From: JAJPKK01 sp963787675
GTDB taxonomy: Bacteria > Pseudomonadota > Alphaproteobacteria > Rhizobiales > Xanthobacteraceae
Assembly (NCBI GenBank): GCA_963787675.1
Contig: CAWBDV010000007.1
Span: 62,001-126,000, forward strand
Reading direction: 5' to 3'
Length of the DNA stretch: 64,000 bases
Shown here: positions 51,496 to 59,911 of the stretch, one piece after another
Layout of the letters: each line of letters begins with the position of its first letter
Position numbering within the stretch: the first letter of the stretch is position 1
The notes under the pieces: generated by a model
What the model was told of the DNA's origin: nothing
Database searches by the model: none
The model's input: the letters and a program-made list of their open reading frames with translations, nothing else
Position numbers and translations under genes: made by a program

Positions 51496-52533
51496 TCAGC
51501 CGGCCGTTTCCCGGCGCACGACCGGCGCGACCTCGGTCGCGAACAGCTCGGTGACCTCCGCGACTTTGTCGTAGGGCAGCCCGCCGATGTCGATCTGCGC
51601 AATGAAGCGCTGATGGCGGAACATGCGATATTCGTAGAGGATCTTGTCGACGACTTGCTGCGGGCTGCCGACGAACAGTGCGCCCTCGGGGCTCGCCAGC
51701 TGTTCGTAGTCGATCGGCGAGACGATGCGCGCGGGAAACCGATCGGGCGTGTGGGTACGAAAATAGCTCGCGTAATGGGGATAGAACGTCGTCATGGCGT
51801 CCTGCGAGTTCTTCGCAATGTACATGTGACTGGCAATGCTGACCTTGAGGTTCGCGGCCGGATGCCCGGCGTCCGCGCCGCTCTGGCGGTAGCTCTCGAT
51901 CAACGGCGCAAAGCGCGCCGGCGGCACGCTGATGTTCGCAAGCGCAAGGGGCAGCCCGAGCGTGCCTGCCCGGACGACGCTGTTCGGAGTGCCGCCAGTG
52001 CCGACCCAGATTGGCAATTGCGGCTGCACCGGCCTCGGCGGGATCGGCGCATTGTTCAGCGGTGGACGAAAGCGGCCCTTCCACGTAACCCGCTCGGCGG
52101 CGTTGAGCCGCATCAGCAGATCGAGATTCTCGGCAAACAATTCATCCTGCTGGGCGAGATCGTAGCCGAACAACGGAAACGACTCGGTGAAAACGCCGCG
52201 ACCAGCGATAATCTCGGCCCGTCCGCCCGACAACAGATCAACGGTTGCGAAATCCTCGAAGATGCGGACCGGGTCGGCGGTGCTCAAGATCGTGACCGCA
52301 CTCGCGAGGCGGACCTTTTTCGTTACCTGCGCGACCGCCGCCAGCACGACGGGCGTTGCAGAAATTGAAAAGTCGAGCCGATGGTGCTCGCCGAGCGCAA
52401 AGACATCGAGACCGGCGGCGTCCGTGAGTTTCGCGGCGGCCAGTATCTCTTGCAGACGCTGCGCGGCGCGCACCGGCTTGCCGTCCGGTTCTGCCGGATC
52501 CAGATCGCCGAAGGTATAAAGTCCAAGTTCCAT
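51496..52533 (-). CDS. LLM-class flavin-dependent oxidoreductase
   Basis: Luciferase-like FMN/F420-type monooxygenase, 345 residues from MELGLYTFGDLDPAEPDGKP. The TIM-barrel features are DVFALGEHHRLDFSISATPVVLAAVAQVTKKVRLASAVTILSTADPVRIFEDFATVDLLSGGRAEIIAGRG. Substrate unknown. It lies 14 bp after the Bug-type binding protein gene on the same strand, and so is part of the leftward liv/Bug/amidohydrolase cluster. It needs a reduced flavin, which the reductase gene at 58.1 kb could provide (inference from proximity). Confidence 0.88.
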   Translation of the reverse strand: MELGLYTFGDLDPAEPDGKPVRAAQRLQEILAAAKLTDAAGLDVFALGEHHRLDFSISATPVVLAAVAQVTKKVRLASAVTILSTADPVRIFEDFATVDLLSGGRAEIIAGRGVFTESFPLFGYDLAQQDELFAENLDLLMRLNAAERVTWKGRFRPPLNNAPIPPRPVQPQLPIWVGTGGTPNSVVRAGTLGLPLALANISVPPARFAPLIESYRQSGADAGHPAANLKVSIASHMYIAKNSQDAMTTFYPHYASYFRTHTPDRFPARIVSPIDYEQLASPEGALFVGSPQQVVDKILYEYRMFRHQRFIAQIDIGGLPYDKVAEVTELFATEVAPVVRRETAG

Positions 52534-52547
52534 CACGACCCCGACTG

Positions 52548-53525
52548 TCACTCCAGCTTGAGGCCAATGTCGCGCGTGAGCTTGCGCCACATGTCGTATT
52601 GCGCGGCGACGAACGTGCGCACCGCGTGCGGTGGTTCGCTCGGGTAGGTGAAGAAGCCGAGCTCGGCGAGCCGGTTCACGATCACCGGGTCGGCGAGGAT
52701 CTTGCCGAGCTCGCGGTTGACGCGCTCGACGATCGCATCGGGCGTGCCTGCCGGGGCCGCCATCATGAACCATCCGGCGTATTCGATGCCGGGGAACGTC
52801 TCCGCGATGGTCGGGACTTGCGGAAGGTTCGCGAGCCGCGTGCGCGAACTCACCGCAAGCCCCTTGAGCGCGCCGCTCGCGATCTGCGGCGCAGCGGAGG
52901 GTACCGCCAGGACGGTGAGCTGTAGCCGCCCGGCGATCGTATCCTGCACGCCCTGCGGCATGGTCGCGTAGGGCACTTGCAGGATGTTGCTGCCGCCGAG
53001 CTTGTTGAGCCACGCCGCCAGCATGCCGGACAGGTTGCGCGGCCCGTCGGTCGCGAATGCGAGCTTGCCGGGATTGGCCTTATCATAGGCGAACAGTTCG
53101 GAGAGCGATTTCGCCGGTACGCTCGGATGCGCAAGGACGACGAACGGTCCCTGCGCGATCATGGCGATCGGCACGAAATCGTTGAGGGGATCGTAAGGCA
53201 GCGTCTTGAAAGTGAAGGGATTGGTGACGATGGTCGCGGCCGTCGCGAAGAACAACGTGTAACCGTCCGGTGCCGCGCGGGCGGCAATCTGCGCGCCGAT
53301 GACGTTGGCGCCGCCCGGATGATTTTCAACGACGATCTGCTGACCGAGGGCGGTTGCGAGGCGCTCGCTGACGATGCGGCAAATGATGTCCGGCGTACCG
53401 CCGGCGGCAAGCGATACGATGATGTGGATCGGCTTCGTCGGCCACGTTTCGCTGAACGCGGGCCGGAGCGGCGAAATCGCAGCGATGAGGACTAACGCTG
53501 CGACCAACAATCTCATGCGATGCAT
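52548..53525 (-). CDS. Tripartite-tricarboxylate/Bug-family periplasmic solute-binding protein
   Basis: 325 residues. The Sec signal peptide ends near residue 25 (MHRMRLLVAALVLIAAISPLRPAFS). The mature protein starts ETWPTKPIHIIVSLAAGGTPDIICRIVSERL, the typical Bug/TctC motif, followed by VVENHPGGANVIGAQIAARAAPDGYTL. These proteins bind small carboxylates, or act without a transporter as sensors. No tctAB genes are present; the cluster has liv-type ABC genes instead, with no LivK. It lies about 112 bp after the amidohydrolase gene. Confidence 0.9.
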   Translation of the reverse strand: MHRMRLLVAALVLIAAISPLRPAFSETWPTKPIHIIVSLAAGGTPDIICRIVSERLATALGQQIVVENHPGGANVIGAQIAARAAPDGYTLFFATAATIVTNPFTFKTLPYDPLNDFVPIAMIAQGPFVVLAHPSVPAKSLSELFAYDKANPGKLAFATDGPRNLSGMLAAWLNKLGGSNILQVPYATMPQGVQDTIAGRLQLTVLAVPSAAPQIASGALKGLAVSSRTRLANLPQVPTIAETFPGIEYAGWFMMAAPAGTPDAIVERVNRELGKILADPVIVNRLAELGFFTYPSEPPHAVRTFVAAQYDMWRKLTRDIGLKLE

Positions 53526-53541
53526 TTCGGACCTCGCATAG

Positions 53542-53567
53542 GGCGGATGAGCGAAGCGTAATCCGCC
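53542..53567. repeat. REP-like repeat between Bug and amidohydrolase genes
   Basis: GGCGGAT/ATCCGCC arms around GAGCGAAGCGTA, with a second partial copy downstream (GTGGATTACGCC...). It shares the GCGAAGCG core with other repeats in the window. It separates two same-strand genes and could be an mRNA-stabilising hairpin. Confidence 0.6.
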
Positions 53568-53637
53568 ATTGAGCTTTGATCCTTCGATGACAGTGGATTA
53601 CGCCTTCGGCCAATCCGACCCTGCGTGACAGCGTATT

Positions 53638-54630
53638 CTACGCCAAGCCGAACAGACTTGCGGCATTTTCGCTGATGATCTTGCGTTTGTCGTCCGCCGA
53701 CAAGTTGCAGCTCTCAATAAACGCGATCGGCTTCGGCTCGCCGACCGGGTAATCTGAGCCCAGCACCACGCGATCGGCGCCGACGCGTTTGACGAGCGCT
53801 TCGAGTACCTCAGTCTCATAGACGCAGCTGTCGTAATGGAGCATGCGCAAATATTCGGCCGGGCTCTTTTTCATGTTCACGCGGGTCGCGGGCTTATCGA
53901 GGTAATTCCGGGCAACTCGGCCCATGTTGTAAGGCATGTACCCACCGCCATGAGAGATGCAGATCTTGAGGCCGGGAAACGCTTCGAGGATGCCTTCGTA
54001 CATCAGCGAGGCGATCGCCATGGCTTCCTCATAGGCTTGGCCGATGCTGTTCCAAAGATACCATTTGCCAAAGCGCGCGCCGGTATTGCCGGCCGGGTGT
54101 ATGTAGACGACGGCTCCCAGTTCCTCCGCCTTCTGCCAGAACGGCCGCAATTGCGGGTCACCGATTTCCATGTCGCCGGCGGTCGTCGAAATGCCGACGC
54201 CCGCAAGCCTGAGTTCGGTCATGCAGCGTGTCAGCTCCTCGACCGCGAGCGCGGGAGCGGCGAGCGGCACGCCGCCAAGCCCGATCAGGCGCTGCGGATT
54301 GGTGGCGACGGCCGCCGCCATGCGGTCGTTGAGCAGGCGTTCGAGGCGCAGGCTTTCCCGCGGCTCCGCCCAATAAGTGAGCTGTTGCACGAGGCTCGAC
54401 GACAGCACCTGAATGCCCACCCCCATGGCATCCATGCGGTCAATGCGGTCCTTCACGTCCGACATGCGCTCGACGATGAAGATGTCGCGCTGGCGCACGA
54501 CCTTCTTCGACTCCTCGTCCATGTTGGGATCGGTGTTCGATTTGACGAACATGGTGTGGGGTCCGGTGATGGCGTAGATTTCCGGCACCATCAGATGCGC
54601 ATGCACGTCGATCGCAGGGCGGGCACTCAT
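53638..54630 (-). CDS. Amidohydrolase family 2 protein (ACMSD-like)
   Basis: 330 residues from MSARPAIDVHAHLMVPEIY. The metal-binding HxH is DVHAHL. Later features are VVYIHPAGNTGARFGKWYLWN and CISHGGGYMPYNMGRVARNYLD with further His ligands, and the last Asp in VVLGSDYPVGEPKPI. This is the aminocarboxymuconate-semialdehyde decarboxylase/amidohydrolase-2 fold, a family of decarboxylases and hydrolases on aromatic ring-cleavage products. The stop/start overlap with livM (4 bp) supports co-transcription with the transporter. Confidence 0.88.
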   Translation of the reverse strand: MSARPAIDVHAHLMVPEIYAITGPHTMFVKSNTDPNMDEESKKVVRQRDIFIVERMSDVKDRIDRMDAMGVGIQVLSSSLVQQLTYWAEPRESLRLERLLNDRMAAAVATNPQRLIGLGGVPLAAPALAVEELTRCMTELRLAGVGISTTAGDMEIGDPQLRPFWQKAEELGAVVYIHPAGNTGARFGKWYLWNSIGQAYEEAMAIASLMYEGILEAFPGLKICISHGGGYMPYNMGRVARNYLDKPATRVNMKKSPAEYLRMLHYDSCVYETEVLEALVKRVGADRVVLGSDYPVGEPKPIAFIESCNLSADDKRKIISENAASLFGLA

Positions 54631-55658
54631 TGTTTTTCTCCCGAGATGGCGCCAACGAGAAGGCGACGGCGCAGCGGAAAGATCTGCAGGCCGAGTCGGT
54701 CGGCGATCAGTCCCCACAAGCCCTTCGGCGCCGCCAGCATGATAACGATCGCGACGACGCCAAGCATCATCAGGTAGATGACTCCGTAGTCTGCCAGAAA
54801 CTGGCGCAACACGAAAAAGACGATTGTCCCGATGATCGGCCCCTCGATGCGGCCGATCCCGCCGATCACCGCAATGAAAATCACGAATGCCGTCCAGTCG
54901 TTGATGCTGAAGGCGGCGTCGGGGGAGATACGGAGCTTCTGCAGGAAGATGACGGCGCCGACCATGGCCGTGCAGAACGCCGTCATCACATAGACGACGC
55001 GCTTGACCGGCGCGACGCCGACGCCATTGGATTGCGCAGCGATCTCGTTGTCGCGGATCGCCGTGAGCGCGAGACCGTAACGCGAGCGCAGCAGCACGAC
55101 AATCAAGGCCAGCACCAGCACGGCGATCGCCAGCGCGGCCCAGTAGATCGCGTTATCGCGTCCGGCCCGGCTCGACGCGATCGAGAGCACGATGCTGATT
55201 GGCAGGCTCGTGCCCGAGCCGCCGCCAAGCACCGACACCTGCGACGCGAGAAGCCGAAATACTTCCGCCACCACCCAGGTGCCGATCGCGAAGTAGTGCC
55301 CGCGCAGGCGGAACACCAGCGCCGACACCGGCAGCGAGACGACCGCTGCGATGATCCCGACGAGCGGGATCGCCCATAACGGCGGAACGCCGGCGAACAT
55401 CGTGAGCGCGAACAGGAGATAGCCGCCGAGGCCGACATAGGCATGCTGGCCGACCGACACCAGGCCGGCATAGCCCGCCAGCAGATTCCATGCGCTCGCC
55501 AGCGCGATATAGGCGTAGATCTGGACGAGGAGTTGCAAGTTCTCGCGGGTCGCCCAGAACGGCGCGAGCGCGAGCGCAGCCAGCACGGCGAGAAAAGCAG
55601 TGAGGCCGATCCGGCTGGAGCGGTCCATGAAGACGACGTCGACGGCACGCGCGCTCAT
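54627..55658 (-). CDS. livM: Branched-chain amino acid-type ABC transporter permease LivM
   Basis: 343 residues from MSARAVDVVFMDRSS. Multiple membrane helices follow the LivM pattern, with LVQIYAYIALASAWNLLAGYAGLVSVGQHAYVGLGGYL and DNEIAAQSNGVGVAPVKRVVYVMTAFCTAMVGA (the coupling-helix region). The N-terminus is shared with the next gene only by chance (both begin MSARA/MSARP). The substrate is probably not a branched-chain amino acid but an organic acid or amide, judged from the enzymes encoded alongside. Its end overlaps the amidohydrolase start. Confidence 0.9.
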   Translation of the reverse strand: MSARAVDVVFMDRSSRIGLTAFLAVLAALALAPFWATRENLQLLVQIYAYIALASAWNLLAGYAGLVSVGQHAYVGLGGYLLFALTMFAGVPPLWAIPLVGIIAAVVSLPVSALVFRLRGHYFAIGTWVVAEVFRLLASQVSVLGGGSGTSLPISIVLSIASSRAGRDNAIYWAALAIAVLVLALIVVLLRSRYGLALTAIRDNEIAAQSNGVGVAPVKRVVYVMTAFCTAMVGAVIFLQKLRISPDAAFSINDWTAFVIFIAVIGGIGRIEGPIIGTIVFFVLRQFLADYGVIYLMMLGVVAIVIMLAAPKGLWGLIADRLGLQIFPLRRRLLVGAISGEKQ

Positions 55659-55669
55659 CAGCGGATCTT

Positions 55670-56536
55670 TTAGTGAATCTTGGGAAACAGGCCTTGCGGT
55701 CGCACCGCGAGGACAGCGAGGAAGGTGATGTGGCCGGCGAGCACCTGCCAGCCCGGGTCGATTTGCGCGCCGATGCCCTGGGCGACACCAAGCAGGATGC
55801 CGCCGACCAGCGTGCCCCACAAACTGCCGAGCCCGCCGATGATCACCGCCTCGAAGCCGAAGATCAGCCGCGCCGGGCCGATCGTCGGATCGAAATTGGT
55901 GCGGATCGCGAGCAGCACGCCGGCGATGGCGACGACCGCAAGCGACAGCGCCATGCCGAGCGCGAAGACGTGGCTGTTGTTGAGCCCCATCAGTTGCGCG
56001 ACGGCGGGATCATCGGATGTCGCGCGAAAGGCGCGACCCAACGCGGTGCGATAGAACACGAACTGCAGTCCGCCAATGACGGCGACCGCCACTGCGAATT
56101 GCAGGAGCGGCAGCACGCCGACGGAAATGCCTTGCATCACCGGGAGGGTCTCGACTTCGATCGCGCCGGCACGCAGGCGCAAACTGTCGGCGGTGAAGAT
56201 TTCCAGCAGTGCATTCTGAATGATGACCGACAATCCGAAGGTGACCAGCAGTGGCGGCAGGAGGTCGTCGCCCAAGGTGAAGTTGAGAAGCCCGCGCTGC
56301 AGCACGTAGCCAATCCCCGCCATCACCGGGACGACGATCACGAGCGCGGCGAGCGGATTGATGCCGAGCGTCGTTGTGGTGACGAACGCGATGTAGGCGG
56401 CCAGCACGATCAGGTCGCCATGGGCGATGTTGACGAGCCGCATGATCCCGAAGATCAGCGAGAGCCCGGCCGCGAACATGGCGTAGAGCCCGCCGATGAG
56501 GACGCCCTGCACGATGACGTTGAGCCACTCCGTCAT
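55670..56536 (-). CDS. livH: Branched-chain amino acid-type ABC transporter permease LivH
   Basis: 288 residues from MTEWLNVIVQGVLIGGLYAMFAAGLSLIFGIMRLVNIAHGDLIVLAAY, the classic LivH start. About eight membrane helices. The coupling-loop segment is ALGRAFRATSDDPAVAQLMGLNNSHVFALGMALS. A long in-frame stretch upstream lacks protein-like composition and is not included. It precedes livM by 11 bp. Confidence 0.92.
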   Translation of the reverse strand: MTEWLNVIVQGVLIGGLYAMFAAGLSLIFGIMRLVNIAHGDLIVLAAYIAFVTTTTLGINPLAALVIVVPVMAGIGYVLQRGLLNFTLGDDLLPPLLVTFGLSVIIQNALLEIFTADSLRLRAGAIEVETLPVMQGISVGVLPLLQFAVAVAVIGGLQFVFYRTALGRAFRATSDDPAVAQLMGLNNSHVFALGMALSLAVVAIAGVLLAIRTNFDPTIGPARLIFGFEAVIIGGLGSLWGTLVGGILLGVAQGIGAQIDPGWQVLAGHITFLAVLAVRPQGLFPKIH

Positions 56537-56600
56537 GACTGCACCTTCCCCTGGAGGGGAGGGTACGGCGCAGCCTTCACGTCGACAAAAATCCCCATCC

Positions 56601-57323
56601 TCACACCCCGAAATAGGCGGCGGAAATGGCCTCGCGGGTGAGCGAGCCGGCGGCGCCGGCCAGCGCGACGCGGCCTTCCTGGAGGCAATAGACGTGGCTG
56701 CTCGCCGCGAGCGCCTGGACGATGTCCTGCTCGACAATGACGACGGCCGCGCCTTCGGCAACGATCGACGGCAGGCAGGCGTAGATGTCGCGCACCACGA
56801 TCGGTGCAAGCCCGAGGCTGATCTCGTCGCACAGCAAGAGCTTCGGGTTGGACATCAGCGCCCGACCGATCGCGACCATCTGCTGCTGGCCGCCGGAGAG
56901 CGCAGTCGAGGGAAGCAGGCGGCGCTCGGCAAGCACGGGAAACAGCGCGTAGATGCGCTGGAGCGACCACGGCCCGGGGCGTTTGAGTTGGCCGCCGATC
57001 AGGAGATTCTCTTCGACGGAGAGCGATGGGAAGAGCCGGCGTCCTTCCGGCACCAGCGCGATGCCGCGGGCGACAGTCGCATAGGCGGGGCCGCCGCCGA
57101 TCGGCACGCCATCAAGGCGGATCGCGTCGGGACGCGCAGACATGAGCCCGGCGATGGTCTTGAGGAGCGTGCTCTTGCCCGCGCCATTGGCGCCGATCAC
57201 CGCGACGACGGCGCCGGCCGCAACTCGCAGCGAGACGCCGAACAGCGCTTGGAAATCGCCATAAAAAGCATCGAGCGCCTCGACCTCGAGCAGCGCCGGT
57301 AAGGCCCCAACCGCGTCAGGCAT
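56601..57323 (-). CDS. livF: ABC transporter ATP-binding protein LivF
   Basis: 240 residues. Walker A IGANGAGKST, signature ALSGGQQQMVAIGRAL, Walker B PKLLLCDEISLGLAP, H-loop region VVIVEQD. It matches LivF length. The start overlaps the livG end by 8 bp, and livH begins 64 bp downstream. Together with LivG it drives the LivHM permease. Confidence 0.93.
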   Translation of the reverse strand: MPDAVGALPALLEVEALDAFYGDFQALFGVSLRVAAGAVVAVIGANGAGKSTLLKTIAGLMSARPDAIRLDGVPIGGGPAYATVARGIALVPEGRRLFPSLSVEENLLIGGQLKRPGPWSLQRIYALFPVLAERRLLPSTALSGGQQQMVAIGRALMSNPKLLLCDEISLGLAPIVVRDIYACLPSIVAEGAAVVIVEQDIVQALAASSHVYCLQEGRVALAGAAGSLTREAISAAYFGV

Positions 57324-58056
57324 CGGCGGCGATCCCGAGATAGATTTCCCGGACCGCCGGGCTCCTGATCACCGCGTGCGGCTCGCCCGTCGCGATGAAT
57401 GCGCCGGCGTGAAGGACCGCGAGGCGGTCGACGACGGCCGTCAGCGCATGCACCACGTGCTCGATCCAGATAATCGAAACCCCGGTCGCGCGCACCTCCT
57501 TGATGAGAGCGACGAGACGGAGGCATTCGTGCTCGGTGAGGCCGCCCGCGACCTCGTCGAGCAGCAGCACGCGCGGCTTGGTCGCGAGTGCCCGCGCGAG
57601 CTCGAGCCGCTTGCGGTCGAGCAGCGTCAGCGAGCCCGCGAGCCGGTTCGCCTTGTCGAAGAGGCCGCAGCGGTCGAGAATCTCGGCACAGCCGGCGTAG
57701 ACGTCGTGCTCGCGCCGCCCCAGACCGAATGCCGCCGCAACGACGGTGTTTTCGAACACGGTCATGCCGCCGAACGGCTGCGGAACCTGGAACGAACGCG
57801 CAATCCCGAGGCGGCAGCGACGCTGCGGCAGCAAGGTCGTGATGTCGCGGCCATCGAGCAGCACGCGGCCGGCATCCGGCGTGACGGTTCCGGTCACCAT
57901 GCCAAACAGTGTGGTCTTGCCGGCGCCGTTCGGCCCAATGATGCCGAGCGCTTCGCCCTCGGCAAGCGCGAGATCGATGTCGCTCGCAACCACCACAGCA
58001 CCAAAGCGCTTGGAGATTTTGTCGAGAGCGAGGATAGGGGACACGTCGGAAGACAT
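57316..58056 (-). CDS. livG: ABC transporter ATP-binding protein LivG
   Basis: 246 residues. Walker A GIIGPNGAGKTT, Walker B PRVLLLDEVAGGL, and LivG-specific RSFQVPQPFGGMTVFENTVVAAAFG. The signature region is LAGSLTLLDRKRLELARAL, lacking the canonical LSGGQ, a variant seen in some LivG-like proteins. First gene of the leftward livG-F-H-M-amidohydrolase-Bug-LLM cluster, divergent from the flavin reductase gene with about 50 bp between the starts. Confidence 0.92.
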   Translation of the reverse strand: MSSDVSPILALDKISKRFGAVVVASDIDLALAEGEALGIIGPNGAGKTTLFGMVTGTVTPDAGRVLLDGRDITTLLPQRRCRLGIARSFQVPQPFGGMTVFENTVVAAAFGLGRREHDVYAGCAEILDRCGLFDKANRLAGSLTLLDRKRLELARALATKPRVLLLDEVAGGLTEHECLRLVALIKEVRATGVSIIWIEHVVHALTAVVDRLAVLHAGAFIATGEPHAVIRSPAVREIYLGIAADA

Positions 58057-58108
58057 GGAATGTGGATGTGCCTACGATAGCCTCAAGCAAGGCGGGGGAA
58101 AACTGACC

Positions 58109-58729
58109 GTGACGATTGCTCAGCCGGTGTACAGAGAAGATGTGCGAGCGCGAAGGCCAAAGATCTTGGTCTTCGCCGGCTCGACCCGCATGGCCTCTTT
58201 CAATGCTCGGCTGGCCGCGCTTGCCGTCAAGGAACTCGCCGCGTTCGATGCCGATGTAACCCACATTTCCCTTCTCGATTATCCGCTGCCGATCTATCAC
58301 GGCGATCTCGAAGCGGAGCAAGGGCTGCCCTCGAATGCCACCAGGCTCAAGCGGATGTTCGGCATTCATCATGGGGTCTTTATCGCGAGCCCCGAATACA
58401 ATGCTTCGATCACGCCGCTCCTCAAGAACACGCTCGATTGGATTTCGCGGGTGCACGATCGGCACGAGCCGCCGCTTACCGTCTACCGCCGCCGCGTATT
58501 CGCCATCGGCGCGGCGTCCGACGGCGCCTTGGGCGGGTATCGCTCCCTCATGGCGCTGCGCCAGGTGCTGGAACTTGGCTGCGGCGCGCTGGTGCTTCCC
58601 GAACAGGTGGCGGTGACAGAGGCAGCAAAGGCTTTCGACGACATGGACAGCCTGCGCGATGAACGCCATGCCGCGCGCCTGCGATCCGTTCTCGAGCGGC
58701 TTGTCGAATCGGCGCGGCAGTTCGTATGA
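58109..58729 (+). CDS. NADPH-dependent FMN reductase / NAD(P)H quinone reductase-like flavodoxin
   Basis: 206 residues. A GTG start (VTIAQPVYREDV) is chosen because GGCGGGGGAA lies 8-15 bp before it. The flavodoxin-like FMN site is KILVFAGSTRMASFNARLAALAV, followed by DADVTHISLLDYPLPIYHGDLEAE and the FMN-facing SPEYNASITPLLKNTLDW. It resembles NADPH-dependent FMN reductases (ArsH/ChrR-type). It could supply reduced flavin to the LLM monooxygenase of the neighbouring cluster. It is only 9 bp before pyrF, so co-transcription is likely. Confidence 0.85.
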   Translation: MTIAQPVYREDVRARRPKILVFAGSTRMASFNARLAALAVKELAAFDADVTHISLLDYPLPIYHGDLEAEQGLPSNATRLKRMFGIHHGVFIASPEYNASITPLLKNTLDWISRVHDRHEPPLTVYRRRVFAIGAASDGALGGYRSLMALRQVLELGCGALVLPEQVAVTEAAKAFDDMDSLRDERHAARLRSVLERLVESARQFV

Positions 58730-58738
58730 GGGTGAGCC

Positions 58739-59437
58739 ATGCTCGACGCCCGTGACCGACTGATCCTCGCGCTCGACGTTCCTTCGATTGCTGCCGCCGA
58801 AAATCTGGTGGAGCGGCTGGGTGACGAAGTGCGGTTCTACAAGATCGGATATCAGCTCGCTTATGCCGGAGGCCTGCCATTTGCGGAAAACCTGATCCGG
58901 GCGGGCAAGAAGGTGTTTCTCGATCTGAAACTCCACGACATCGGCAATACCGTTGCTCAGGGCGTCGAGAGCGTCGCCCGCCTCGGCGCCACATTCCTCA
59001 CCATTCACGCCTATCCGCAGACCATGAAGGCCGCGGTCAAAGCCCGCAGCGGCGGCCTGCGCATCCTCGCCGTGACGGTGCTCACGTCTTACGACGATGC
59101 CGATCTTGCGGCAGCGGGTTACGATTTCACCGTGAGCGAATTGGTGGCCGAGCGTGCCGCCCAAGCGCGCGATATCGGCATCGACGGGCTCGTATGCGCG
59201 GCGACCGAGGCTCACGACCTGCGGCCCGTCGTCGGCGCGGGCATGGTGTTGGTGACGCCGGGCATTCGCCCTAAGGAAGCAGACAAGGGCGACCAGAAAC
59301 GGGTCATGACGCCGGCCGAGGCGATCGCCTCGGGCGCCGATTATCTCGTGGTGGGGCGTCCGATCGTGGCCGCCCCCGATCCGAAGGCGGCCGCCGCTGC
59401 TATCGTAGCCGAGATCGCAGCCGCGGCGGGCGGCTAG
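58739..59437 (+). CDS. pyrF: Orotidine 5'-phosphate decarboxylase
   Basis: Last step of UMP synthesis. 232 residues. The catalytic tetrad region is FLDLKLHDIGNTVAQGV (Lys/Asp). Other motifs are LILALDVPS at the start, VTPGIRPKEADKGDQKRVMTP, and GADYLVVGRPIVAAPDPKAAA. Normal length. It follows the flavin reductase gene by 9 bp and precedes DUF1330. Confidence 0.96.
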   Translation: MLDARDRLILALDVPSIAAAENLVERLGDEVRFYKIGYQLAYAGGLPFAENLIRAGKKVFLDLKLHDIGNTVAQGVESVARLGATFLTIHAYPQTMKAAVKARSGGLRILAVTVLTSYDDADLAAAGYDFTVSELVAERAAQARDIGIDGLVCAATEAHDLRPVVGAGMVLVTPGIRPKEADKGDQKRVMTPAEAIASGADYLVVGRPIVAAPDPKAAAAAIVAEIAAAAGG

Positions 59438-59448
59438 AGGGAACGAAC

Positions 59449-59751
59449 ATGGCGAAGGGATATTGGCTGGCCCAGGTCGATGTCAGCGATCCGGACGGCT
59501 ACAAGCTGTATGTCGCCGCCAATCAGATCGCCTTCCACAAGTATGGCGCCCGCTACGTCGTGCGCGCGGGCCGCCATGAAGTCATGGAGGGCAACAGCCG
59601 GTCACGCCTGGTGGTGATCGAATTTCCCGACTACGACACGGCCCTCGCCTGTTACCGGTCGGACGAATACCAGCACGCCATCACAGTGCGGCGCGGAACG
59701 GCCGTCGTCGACATCGTGGTGGTCGAAGGTTACGATGGCGCGCAGCCGTAA
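59449..59751 (+). CDS. DUF1330 family protein
   Basis: 100 residues. A dimeric alpha+beta barrel (ferredoxin-like) domain: MAKGYWLAQVDVSDPDGYKLY, YGARYVVRAGRHEVMEGNSRSRLVVIEFPDYDTALACYRSDEYQHA. The conserved Arg/His/Glu core fits the DUF1330 pattern. Biochemical role unknown. It lies 11 bp after pyrF; a REPIN-type repeat follows. Confidence 0.88.
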   Translation: MAKGYWLAQVDVSDPDGYKLYVAANQIAFHKYGARYVVRAGRHEVMEGNSRSRLVVIEFPDYDTALACYRSDEYQHAITVRRGTAVVDIVVVEGYDGAQP

Positions 59752-59757
59752 AGATTG

Positions 59758-59830
59758 TAGGGCGCAGTAGCGAAGCGTACTGCGCCATTGGGGACGGGGA
59801 GGCGCAATACGCTGCGCTATTGCGCCCTAC
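59758..59830. repeat. REPIN-like inverted repeat
   Basis: Outer arms GTAGGGCGCA/TGCGCCCTAC enclose two further hairpins built on GCGCAGTAGCGAAGCGTACTGCGCC and its diverged inverted partner. The same family occurs at 61383-61458. It is non-coding, in a gap of about 160 bp between DUF1330 and dapB. Confidence 0.8.
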
Positions 59831-59911
59831 GGGTCAGCGCCCCAAACGACCAACCCGTGCATTTCCTTCTTTCCGGCGAATGCTCTATATCGGGCGCCGA
59901 TCCGGGAGAAG

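Noticed and set aside
49659..51602. A 647-residue minus-strand frame that includes tesB
   Set aside because: Only the last 303 residues from 50570 match thioesterase II. The upstream part lies antisense to the enol-lactonase-like gene and has no homology features.
57197..59215. A 672-residue minus-strand frame opposite pyrF and across livG
   Set aside because: It runs antisense to pyrF and the flavin reductase gene and through livG in a shifted frame; its composition is not protein-like.
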